Made by a program: the position numbers and the translations under genes
The notes under the pieces: model-generated
Told to the model about the DNA's origin: nothing
The model's input: the letters and a program-made list of their open reading frames with translations, nothing else
Databases searched by the model: none
Assembly: GCA_030147635.1 (NCBI GenBank)
Contig: JASBUZ010000017.1
Coordinates: 1-35,590 of the forward strand
Length of the DNA stretch: 35,590 bases
Direction: 5' to 3'
DNA from: Gammaproteobacteria bacterium
Lineage (GTDB): Bacteria > Pseudomonadota > Gammaproteobacteria > Legionellales > Legionellaceae
Part shown: piece by piece, positions 25,901 through 32,597 of the stretch
How positions within the stretch are numbered: the first letter of the stretch is position 1
How the letters are laid out: every line of letters starts with the position of its first letter

Positions 25901-26153
25901 TGATTTGAATAGCAACTCGCTCAATTACCACACGAGGAATCTGATTCAAGTCGGAAATAAAAGCTCCAATAAATCGAACTGTTGTCAGCTGTAATGCATA
26001 ACCTAACCTGCTGAAGTCACCACGCTTGTTTGCAATCCACTCCATATCCTGATCATCGAGGAAAAAAAGGCTATCTACGATATCTGGTGGTAGGTCAGTA
26101 GGATATTTAGCGTAATTGTCACATTGTACTGGGGAGAGAAAACTAACAGGCAT
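22896..26153 (-). CDS. tnpA: Tn3-family transposase
   Basis: The start MPVSFLSPVQCDNYAKYPTD is the classic Tn3 TnpA opening. The catalytic triad is Asp in ASADGMRFVVP (about 774), Asp in MTDAGAYSD (about 848) and Glu in NLGEGRHSLGR (about 978). The spacings of 74 and 130 agree with those I know for Tn4430/Tn3. GLVLNIITLWNTIYMDAAI follows near the end. At 1085 residues it is about 90 longer than the usual 990-1000. The extra lies before the first Asp, perhaps around the Lys-rich stretch KKIKEIVVPEKKQSQVEKLK. It cuts at the terminal repeats to give a cointegrate. It is divergent from tnpR across the res region. Confidence 0.95.
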   Translation of the reverse strand: MPVSFLSPVQCDNYAKYPTDLPPDIVDSLFFLDDQDMEWIANKRGDFSRLGYALQLTTVRFIGAFISDLNQIPRVVIERVAIQIKVNDPESCISMYMKSEQRWRHAVEIRARYGYIEFAEKGSRYRLGRILCALCWTGTDRPGVLFDHAVGWLSTNKILLPGITVLERFVAEIRSRMESRLWRMLIKNLSASQQEKLNDLLVVEDDEHLSLLDKLRKGPVSISSTALVQALKRVESARNISVELPLYRIPACKIATLARFANTAKITAINRLPFERKMATLVAFANHFESDSQDDSLDVLSMVLRDLFSKAKQENKNTRLRTLKDLDQATATLVDACKLLLNTELCDHEIRDTIYTTVGHEALVSAVENATALIRPPSNVFYHELEQKEKTVQKFLPSLLRVINFDSNQAGKPLLASLEWLKGKQTDEPPMEIIGTSWKRNIVIKNECSVINWPQDEPRPTYRVIKKLVKTQDGIILHNDKLLYADLINKKIKEIVVPEKKQSQVEKLKKSILNMKEVQKNANNKELALITSITGRDSNRTTIDRTAYIFCVLDKLQSALKHRDVFISPSWRYADPRANLYSGSEWEAIRPMICRSLNLTIDPMLAITSLTDELHQVYRLVAANIDNNPAVRFETVKGNEELILTQLDALDEPPSLKALRAAVKAKLPRVDLPEMVLEIATRTGFADGFTHINEGSARAEDLLISLCAELLADACNTGREPFVREDIPALKRDRLVWVDQNYIRNETIMAVNAILVSAQNQIPLAKKWGGGDIASADGMRFVVPVRTVHAAPNPKYFKSGRGVTWYNLISNQRTGLNAVTVPGTLRDSLILLGVVLEQQTELQPTRIMTDAGAYSDIVFGLFRLLGLRFSPRLADMGGARFWRIDPLADYGKLNVLAKSRININLVPPEWDDILRLLASLKLGRVPAEGIMRTLQVADKPTRLAKAIAEIGRIDKTIHMLNYLHDESFRRQTLVQLNLGEGRHSLGRSVFHGKRGELHQRYRAGQEDQLGALGLVLNIITLWNTIYMDAAINQLRQEGFPVYDEDVARLSAYGYGHINMLGRYSFAMPDEVKRGELRPLRTTEKP

Positions 26154-26309
26154 GTTTATCCAAAATCAATAGGTGTTGTTGCTAAACTTAGAAGTTTTGC
26201 AACGGAATTTGAATGCCTTTATTTAAAGGTTTAAATTCGTTGCAAAAATCAGATGCAAAAGTCTATTGTTTTGCGATATGATTTGCAAATAAAATATTAG
26301 GGATTAGTT
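26154..26309. promoter_or_regulatory. Candidate res site and divergent tnpA/tnpR promoters
   Basis: The 156-nt gap contains a long imperfect inverted repeat, with arms 26195-26213 (TTTTGCAACGGAATTTGAA) and 26230-26247 (TTTAAATTCGTTGCAAAA). A second pair, GCAAAA (26255-26260) and TTTTGC (26269-26274), follows. Repeated TTTTGC/GCAAAA half-sites in inverted order between divergent tnpA and tnpR are what resolvase dimers bind. The exact crossover dinucleotide cannot be fixed by eye. Confidence 0.75.
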
Positions 26310-26858
26310 ATGAAAATTGGGTATGCTCGCGTTTCAACCACGGATCAAAATTTAGAGTTGCAATTAGTTGCACTAAAAGAAGCTGGTTGTAAACGTATCT
26401 ATCAGGAAAAAATTTCTGGTGCAAAAAGAGATCGTCCAGAATTACAACGATTACTTGATCAGCTTCGACCTGAAGATGTAGTCGTTGTTTGGAAATTGGA
26501 TAGATTGGCGCGTTCAACCCAGCATTTATTAGAATTAATAGACTGCATAAGAACAACAGAGGCTTCCTTTTGTTCGCTTTCCGAGCCTTGGGCAGATACC
26601 ACTTCTCATGCCGGTAAAATGATCATGACCGTATTCGCAGGTATTGCAGAATTTGAGCGTGACTTAATTCGTGAACGTACTGGTGCGGGTCGCGCAGCTG
26701 CAAAGCAACGTGGAGTTCGTTTTGGACGACCTGAAAAAATGAATAAAGAACAAAAGTCATTGGCCAAGCGGCTTTTGCAAGAAGATAAATCGGTAAGTGA
26801 GATTGCAAAAACGTTTAATGTCCATAAAGCAACAATTTATCGTTTACAACAAGAATAA
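26310..26858 (+). CDS. tnpR: Serine resolvase of the Tn3 element
   Basis: The 182-residue protein has the serine recombinase catalytic domain: MKIGYARVSTTDQNLELQ with Arg7 and nucleophile Ser9, WKLDRLARS, and the E-helix segment MIMTVFAGIAEFERDLIRER. A short C-terminal helix-turn-helix follows (KSVSEIAKTFNVHKATIYRL). It resolves the cointegrates made by TnpA at the adjacent res region. Length is the family norm. No other gene overlaps it. Confidence 0.95.
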   Translation: MKIGYARVSTTDQNLELQLVALKEAGCKRIYQEKISGAKRDRPELQRLLDQLRPEDVVVVWKLDRLARSTQHLLELIDCIRTTEASFCSLSEPWADTTSHAGKMIMTVFAGIAEFERDLIRERTGAGRAAAKQRGVRFGRPEKMNKEQKSLAKRLLQEDKSVSEIAKTFNVHKATIYRLQQE

Positions 26859-26885
26859 TTCACTACAGATCCCCAATCCTATGGT

Positions 26886-26903
26886 ATTCTTAATATTAAG
26901 AAT
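26886..26903. promoter_or_regulatory. Perfect 18-bp palindrome upstream of the DUF302 gene
   Basis: ATTCTTAATATTAAGAAT is fully symmetric and lies about 55 nt before the DUF302 ATG and 28 nt after tnpR. Being all A/T at the centre and lacking a T-run, it is a weak terminator. An operator for a metal-sensing dimer such as an ArsR/SmtB protein is an alternative, but no such gene is in the window. Confidence 0.5.
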
Positions 26904-26957
26904 TATTTATTAATGATAACATCTGGTATGGTTTGAGTTAATTTTTATGGATAAAGA

Positions 26958-27353
26958 ATGATCAATATAAAATATGGATTTGGAAAAGAAGTATTGTATT
27001 CATTTGATGATGCAATTAAAAAAGTTACTGAAGAACTGCAAAAAGAGGGATTTGGAGTTCTTACAAATATAGATGTGTCAGCAACTTTGAAAAAAAAATT
27101 AAATAAAGATATGCCTCCCTATCAAATTCTTGGTGCATGCAATCCGCAATTTGCCCATCATGCTTTAGAAAAGGAGCCATCTATAGGTTTGCTTCTACCA
27201 TGTAATGTGGTTGTACGCCAGGATGATATAGGCAAAGTGCATATTGAATTTATGGATCCAAAATCAGTATTAGAATTGGTCGGCAATCCTGAGATCAATC
27301 TGGTCGCTGGAGAAGTAAGACAAAAACTGGAGAGAGTATTAAGCGCATTGTAA
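26958..27353 (+). CDS. DUF302 domain protein
   Basis: The 131-residue cytosolic protein has the DUF302 pattern: YSFDDAIKKVTEELQKEGFG near the start, then ATLKKKLNKDMPPYQILGAC, a CNPQFAHHAL segment and GLLLPCNVVVRQD. The two Cys residues and the CNP...HH stretch could bind a soft metal. Proteins of this family often sit beside metal-transport or sulfur genes and have no assigned enzyme activity. It is a passenger of the Tn3 element, convergent with the P1B-ATPase with a 15-nt gap. Confidence 0.85.
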   Translation: MINIKYGFGKEVLYSFDDAIKKVTEELQKEGFGVLTNIDVSATLKKKLNKDMPPYQILGACNPQFAHHALEKEPSIGLLLPCNVVVRQDDIGKVHIEFMDPKSVLELVGNPEINLVAGEVRQKLERVLSAL

Positions 27354-27359
27354 TGCGCT
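27342..27359. terminator. Hairpin between convergent DUF302 and ATPase genes
   Basis: AGCGCATT and AATGCGCT pair across the DUF302 stop codon, with a minimal loop. No T-run follows on either strand, so it may act as a weak bidirectional terminator or simply protect the mRNA ends. Confidence 0.4.
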
Positions 27360-27368
27360 CATCTACAG

Positions 27369-29276
27369 TTAAGATTTTAACATGCGAAGACCACTTGCAA
27401 TAACAATAAGCTCACTTATTTCATGGGCTAAAACTGCTATTGGCAACGTAAAATAGCCAGTTACCGCCCCGACAATAAGAGAGCTAATAACAATTATAGA
27501 TAGTCCTAAATTTTGTAAAATTATATTCCAGGTTCGATGACTAAACTCGATGAGATAAGGTAATTTTAATAAATTATCACCCATTAATGCTACATCCGCA
27601 GTTTCTAATGCAACATCGGTTCCAGCGGCGCCCATTGCAACTCCTACATGTGCTGCTGCAAGTGCTGGAGCATCATTTACTCCATCGCCAACCATCATTA
27701 CCTTACCGTAACGTCTTTCCAGTTCCTCAATTTTTCGTGTCTTATCTTCTGGTGATAAATCAGAGAATACTTCATCTACACCTGCTTGAACTCCAATTGA
27801 CGCGGCAGTTATCGAGTTATCTCCAGTGAGCATAACAACACGCTCAATACCCATCAATTTTAGGGACGATACCATCTGCCTTGCTGTAGATCTTAGAGGA
27901 TCAGTAATTGCAATTAAACCGAGAATTTCCTTATCTGTTCCTACTAATACGACAGTCTTTCCAACGGTCTGTAATTTATTTATTTCTTGAATTACAGTTT
28001 CTACCAATAGACCCATATCAATAAATAATTTTGGATTGCCAATATAAAATTGTTCTCCATTTATAAAACCCTGAACCCCTGAACCAGTCAATGACTTAAA
28101 ATGTTCAACAGGTTTATATGCAACACTTTCTGCCTTTGCTTGTTGTAAAATGGCATGTGCCAGTGGATGCTGGGAACGCGATTCAAGGGTGGCAGCTACA
28201 TTTAATATTTGGTTCTGAGTATAATTATTTAACGAAATGATATCGGTGACCTTGGGTTGTCCTTGTGTTAAGGTTCCTGTTTTATCAAGCGCAATAACCT
28301 TTATTTGAACCAATTTTTCTAAATATATCCCACCCTTAAGTAATATTCCGTTTCGACTGGCTGTACCAAGAGCAGCTACAAGGGTAATTGGGATAGAAAT
28401 TACTAAAGCACATGGTGCAGCTGCAACAATAAACACCGTTGCACGTAGCACCCATTCTTGCCAATGCAGCCCAAATAGAGGAGGTAGGGTAGCTATTAGT
28501 ACCCCTGCTAAAAGAACGAATGGACTGTAGAGATTGCCAAAACGCTCTATAAATCGTTGACTGCGACCTTTTTTATCCTGTGCTTTTTCAACAAGAAAAA
28601 TAATACGAGATAACGTGTTCTCAGCAAATTTTTTGGTAGCGCGAATAGTAAGAGTCCCCTCGCCGTTAATAGTTGCAGAAAATACTTTATTTCCCACAAA
28701 TTTCTCAACAGGAATTGATTCACCCGTGATAGGCGCTTGGTTTACACTAGAATGTCCAGATATGACCTCTCCATCTGTAGCGATGCTTTCACCAGGACGA
28801 ACAATAAACTCATCTCCAATTTGAATGTCTTCTAAAGGTATTAGGAACTCGCTATTATTACGTCGGACTAATGCGGATTTTGGGGCAAGTTCCATCAATA
28901 CTCTGATAGCATGTCGCGCCCTTTCACCAGCATAACCCTCTGCTGCTTCAGAAATAGAATATAAAAAAACCAGTGTTGCCGATTCTGCCCATTGTCCCAT
29001 CACACCAGCAACAATAGCAGCGGTAGACATCAAAAACTCAATACCGATTTCATGTTCTTTGAAAAATTCTTCTATAGCTTCCCGTGCGAAATAATATCCA
29101 CCAATTAACACCGCGCCTATGTAAAACCCGTTAGCAATTATCCTTGGTAGTGTCAAATATGAGCCTACAAAACCAATAGTTAATAATATACCGGCTATTG
29201 CTGCCGTAATGACTTTAGGATTATGCCACAGTTTGGGCATTGGTTCTTTGTGAGAAGGACAAGTGGAGCAGCCCAT
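27369..29276 (-). CDS. Heavy-metal P1B-type ATPase with APC ion-path motif (Cd/Zn/Co-type)
   Basis: The 635-residue pump has P1B hallmarks: ITGES in the actuator domain, DKTGT with Asp331, SQHPLAHAI with the nucleotide-binding His, LTGDN and GDGVNDAPALA. The ion-path motif reads AAAPCALVISIP, so residues 287-289 are Ala-Pro-Cys where CadA and ZntA have Cys-Pro-Cys. There is no HMA domain, only a short Cys leader, MGCSTCPSH. The rest resembles CadA/ZntA more than copper pumps, so Cd, Zn or Co export is likely, but loss of the first Cys may change the substrate. It is a Tn3 passenger, preceded by a good ribosome site (AAGGGG). Confidence 0.9.
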   Translation of the reverse strand: MGCSTCPSHKEPMPKLWHNPKVITAAIAGILLTIGFVGSYLTLPRIIANGFYIGAVLIGGYYFAREAIEEFFKEHEIGIEFLMSTAAIVAGVMGQWAESATLVFLYSISEAAEGYAGERARHAIRVLMELAPKSALVRRNNSEFLIPLEDIQIGDEFIVRPGESIATDGEVISGHSSVNQAPITGESIPVEKFVGNKVFSATINGEGTLTIRATKKFAENTLSRIIFLVEKAQDKKGRSQRFIERFGNLYSPFVLLAGVLIATLPPLFGLHWQEWVLRATVFIVAAAPCALVISIPITLVAALGTASRNGILLKGGIYLEKLVQIKVIALDKTGTLTQGQPKVTDIISLNNYTQNQILNVAATLESRSQHPLAHAILQQAKAESVAYKPVEHFKSLTGSGVQGFINGEQFYIGNPKLFIDMGLLVETVIQEINKLQTVGKTVVLVGTDKEILGLIAITDPLRSTARQMVSSLKLMGIERVVMLTGDNSITAASIGVQAGVDEVFSDLSPEDKTRKIEELERRYGKVMMVGDGVNDAPALAAAHVGVAMGAAGTDVALETADVALMGDNLLKLPYLIEFSHRTWNIILQNLGLSIIVISSLIVGAVTGYFTLPIAVLAHEISELIVIASGLRMLKS

Positions 29277-29750
<474 letters not shown>

Positions 29751-29814
29751 GTACGAGAACAAGGTGTGATATTCAAACCGTAAATTTTGACACGAATGGG
29801 GTAGCAACCCCAAA

Positions 29815-30211
29815 ATAGAGGAATAGCGATACCCTTGTAGGCAATAGACAGCATCAAAATATTAATGTTTTTCTTGCCCCACTGCCAGTTGGTTCGATCC
29901 ATGCTTAAATATAGTCGTTCTCCCGACAATCCAAAAAATTGTACAACCCAAACAGCAACCCGAGGCAAACTGATCTCCATTTCCTTGAAAAAGCGCTTGA
30001 TCCTACGGTAACGTGAGTCTATTGTCGCCTCGCTCTCAAAACCAACGGCCAATTCCGTTAAGTTGATCGTCCTAACTTTGATGAGGGCCAGAAGCATACT
30101 CACAAAACAGGTCAGCCGTGCCTTGTTCCAATCAAAATAACCGTTTAAAATATCCCTTAGCTCATTGACGCTCATGACTCCATGTCCTTTCTTTGCCGAA
30201 AAAACATGCAT
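29815..30211 (-). pseudogene. Truncated IS4-type transposase
   Basis: From ATG 30211 (or MSVNELRD at about 30175) the frame gives an N-terminal transposase region (RYRRIKRFFKEMEISLP) and the first catalytic block, RLYLSMDRTNWQWGKKNIN, with the first Asp of the DDE triad. AYKGIAIPLFW follows. After FW, at about 29815, similarity stops. The frame then runs through non-homologous sequence and the antisense of merA to 29654. The second Asp and the Glu are absent, so it cannot be active. It lies between the mer remnant and the efflux operon. Confidence 0.75.
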
Positions 30212-30404
30212 TGTCTGATATTCAGTGAGCTATTTCAATTTTTTGTCCCGTACAAAGAAAGGAGATATAAGCTCACATTATTGGATTAATTTAAAGTCAC
30301 ACGTTATCTCGTCCTAATCTTGTTCTGCAATGACAGTATAACCTTAATCTGTTAGATTCAAAATCATATTAGATAAAATTAAAAAACCAAGAGTAAAAAA
30401 TTAT
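30212..30404. promoter_or_regulatory. Upstream region of the czcCBA operon
   Basis: These 193 nt must hold the efflux-operon promoter. AAAGGAG near 30258 looks like a ribosome site but has no ORF of note behind it. AATCT-GTT-AGATT (about 30346-30358) is a small inverted repeat close to the start that could be an operator. No regulator gene is adjacent. Confidence 0.35.
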
Positions 30405-31643
30405 ATGATGATAAAGCATATACGTTTGATGGTTTTTTTCTGGATTGCCTTAATGGTAAGTCGGGTGTCAGCGCAAGGACTACTTTCTTTTCATGAGGCA
30501 TTAAAGCTAACGTATCAAAACAACCCTGAATTACAGGCCCAGATTCAAGAAGCAGAGCAGGCAAGAGGACAATTCATCCAGGATGGTTTATGGTTAAATC
30601 CTTCATTAATGCTTGAAGTTGAAAATATTGGTGGTACTGGAGAGAAGGATGGATTTGAGTTTGCACAAACAACGCTATCTTTAAACCAACCGATTCCTTT
30701 GGGGGGTAAAAGAGGCTCGTTGCAAAAAGCAAGCTGTGCTCGCTATGAGTTCATGCGCACTGCTATTTTACGCAAAAAAGCCGAACTTTATATGGGGGTA
30801 GGTGAAGCTTACGTCAACGCCTATTACGCCACTCAGTGGCATCAGGTGACTCAAAAGTTGACCCGGTTAAACCAAGATATTGTTAAGGATATAAATCTCC
30901 GTCAAAAAGCAGGGGCTAGTGCTGAGCTTGATTTGCGATTTGCAGAAGTTGCCTTGGGTGAGGCGCGCATCCAGCAAAGCCGCGCATATCGACAAACAAA
31001 AAAACAGTATGCTTTGCTGGAGCGATGGCTCGGGAAGGATAATTTATCCATCAAGACTTTGATGGATAAAGGGCTACCTCATCATGATATCGACTGGTCT
31101 TCTATTGAAAACTCAATCGATGCGAGTGTGTTTATCATGGAAAAAACAACTGAGCTTTTAGCCAAACGTAAAGAAATTACTTCTGTTAAAAAAGACGTTT
31201 GGCCTACAATCCAGTTTCAAATGGGCGCTAGACATTTTTCATTTAACAATGATGATGCGCTAGTTGTTTCTGTTAACTCTGTGACGCCGGTATATGACCG
31301 CAATCAAGGTAAGATACTATCTGCAGAATCGGCCTATACCCAGACTTTGCAAAATTTAAGAACGACAAAGTTACGCCTTCACCAGGAGTTAATCACAGCC
31401 TTCCTTGATTTGCGTCAAAACACTGAAGAATCAGAGCAGGTTAAAAATGAATTATTACCTACAGCTCAAAAAGCTTCCCAGCTTGCTATACAAGGGTATC
31501 AAAAAGGATTATACACTTACGTTGAACTTTCTAACGCCATGCGCCTTTTATTCGAAGAGGAACGTCATTATCAACAAGTACATGCAAAAAGAGATATCGC
31601 AATGATTAAAATTACAGGGTTACTAAGCACGGGAGTCTCCTAA
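30405..31643 (+). CDS. czcC: CzcC/HelC-type outer-membrane efflux protein (TolC superfamily)
   Basis: The 412-residue protein has a signal peptide (LMVFFWIALMVSRVSAQG) and two OEP repeats. The first begins LSFHEALKLTYQNNPELQAQ, with WLNPSLMLEVENIGG and LNQPIPLGGKRG. The second carries VYDRNQGKILSAES, LAIQGYQKGLYTYVELSNA and a coiled-coil tail. That is the trimeric outer-membrane channel of a heavy-metal RND system. It starts with ATGATG and is followed 1 nt after its stop by czcB, so it is the first gene of a C-B-A operon, the order of czc and of Legionella hel. The metal cannot be told from this gene. Confidence 0.92.
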   Translation: MMIKHIRLMVFFWIALMVSRVSAQGLLSFHEALKLTYQNNPELQAQIQEAEQARGQFIQDGLWLNPSLMLEVENIGGTGEKDGFEFAQTTLSLNQPIPLGGKRGSLQKASCARYEFMRTAILRKKAELYMGVGEAYVNAYYATQWHQVTQKLTRLNQDIVKDINLRQKAGASAELDLRFAEVALGEARIQQSRAYRQTKKQYALLERWLGKDNLSIKTLMDKGLPHHDIDWSSIENSIDASVFIMEKTTELLAKRKEITSVKKDVWPTIQFQMGARHFSFNNDDALVVSVNSVTPVYDRNQGKILSAESAYTQTLQNLRTTKLRLHQELITAFLDLRQNTEESEQVKNELLPTAQKASQLAIQGYQKGLYTYVELSNAMRLLFEEERHYQQVHAKRDIAMIKITGLLSTGVS

Positions 31644-31644
31644 C

Positions 31645-32589
31645 ATGTTAATACGAATAATGACTGCGGCACTACTGTTTATAGTGACTTTATCAGGCGC
31701 GTATGCTGAGGCTGAACAAAAGGATCAAGCCGAACATAAAGACCATACTGAGCATGCTAATGAAAAAGTCGTGCATCTGTCTGCTGAGGTTATGAGGCGT
31801 TACCACATAGAATTGGCTACGGTACGCTCGCAAACTTTGCAAATTACTCGCGAAATCTTGGGGAAAATCGTTCCCAATGCCAATAAAACCGTGTACATAT
31901 ACCCACGCTACGGGGGTATTGTTAAGAAGATGACTAAATTTTTGGGCGACAAAGCGCGCGAGGGCGAATTATTGGTAACCATTGAAAGCAACCAGACCTT
32001 GCAAACTTATGATGTGAACGCACCTTTCTCGGGATTTATTGTAAAAAAAGAAGCCAACCCCGGCGAGTTTGTAAAAACGGGTAGTCCTATCTATCAACTG
32101 GCTGATTTATCGACCGTCTGGGTGCATTTATTTATTTACCGGGAAAATGCGGAGTTGATTAAAAAAGGACAGTCTGTGGTGATTTACGATAAAAGTAAGC
32201 CCGATAAATCCACAAACAGTCAAATCGATTATGTCTCGCCTTTGGGCGTTGAGCATAGTCAGACTATGAAGGCAAGAGCAGTGCTAAATAATGACCCAGA
32301 AAACTTAACCTGGTTGCCAGGACTGTACGTCAATACTCGGGTGGTGATTGAGAAAAAGCACGTCCCCATCGCCGTAAAAAATGCAGCTGTCCAGACCTTT
32401 GAAGGTAAAAATGTTGTGTTTGTCAAAACGAAAGAAGGATTTGAGCCTAGAGTCTGTCAACTTGGATTGGAAGGTAAAGATTATATAGAAGTCCTAAGTG
32501 GTCTTAAGGTTGGAGAAGTTTATGTGGCTAAAAACAGTTTTATACTGAAAGCTGAATTGGAAAAAGACAGCGCATCACACAGTCATTAG
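31645..32589 (+). CDS. czcB: CzcB/HelB-type periplasmic adaptor (HlyD/membrane fusion family)
   Basis: At 314 residues this is a short member of the adaptor family. It has a signal peptide (ALLFIVTLSGAYAEA) followed by an acidic/His-rich stretch (EHKDHTEHANEK), a possible metal trap. The biotinyl/lipoyl-like hairpin is split over GKIVPNANKTVYIYPRYGG and PFSGFIVKKEANPGEFVKTG. A beta-barrel region follows (LADLSTVWVHLFIYRENAEL) and then a C-terminal LEGKDYIEVLSGLKVGE. It links CzcA in the inner membrane to CzcC. It lies 1 nt after czcC and 8 nt before czcA. Confidence 0.92.
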   Translation: MLIRIMTAALLFIVTLSGAYAEAEQKDQAEHKDHTEHANEKVVHLSAEVMRRYHIELATVRSQTLQITREILGKIVPNANKTVYIYPRYGGIVKKMTKFLGDKAREGELLVTIESNQTLQTYDVNAPFSGFIVKKEANPGEFVKTGSPIYQLADLSTVWVHLFIYRENAELIKKGQSVVIYDKSKPDKSTNSQIDYVSPLGVEHSQTMKARAVLNNDPENLTWLPGLYVNTRVVIEKKHVPIAVKNAAVQTFEGKNVVFVKTKEGFEPRVCQLGLEGKDYIEVLSGLKVGEVYVAKNSFILKAELEKDSASHSH

Positions 32590-32597
32590 GGGCATTT

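Noticed and set aside
29751-30258. IS ends GTACGAGAACAA and TTGTCCCGTAC as matching terminal repeats of a shortened IS4 element
   Set aside because: Only GTACG and a few further bases agree, with an indel; this is within chance for AT-rich DNA and no target duplication is visible.
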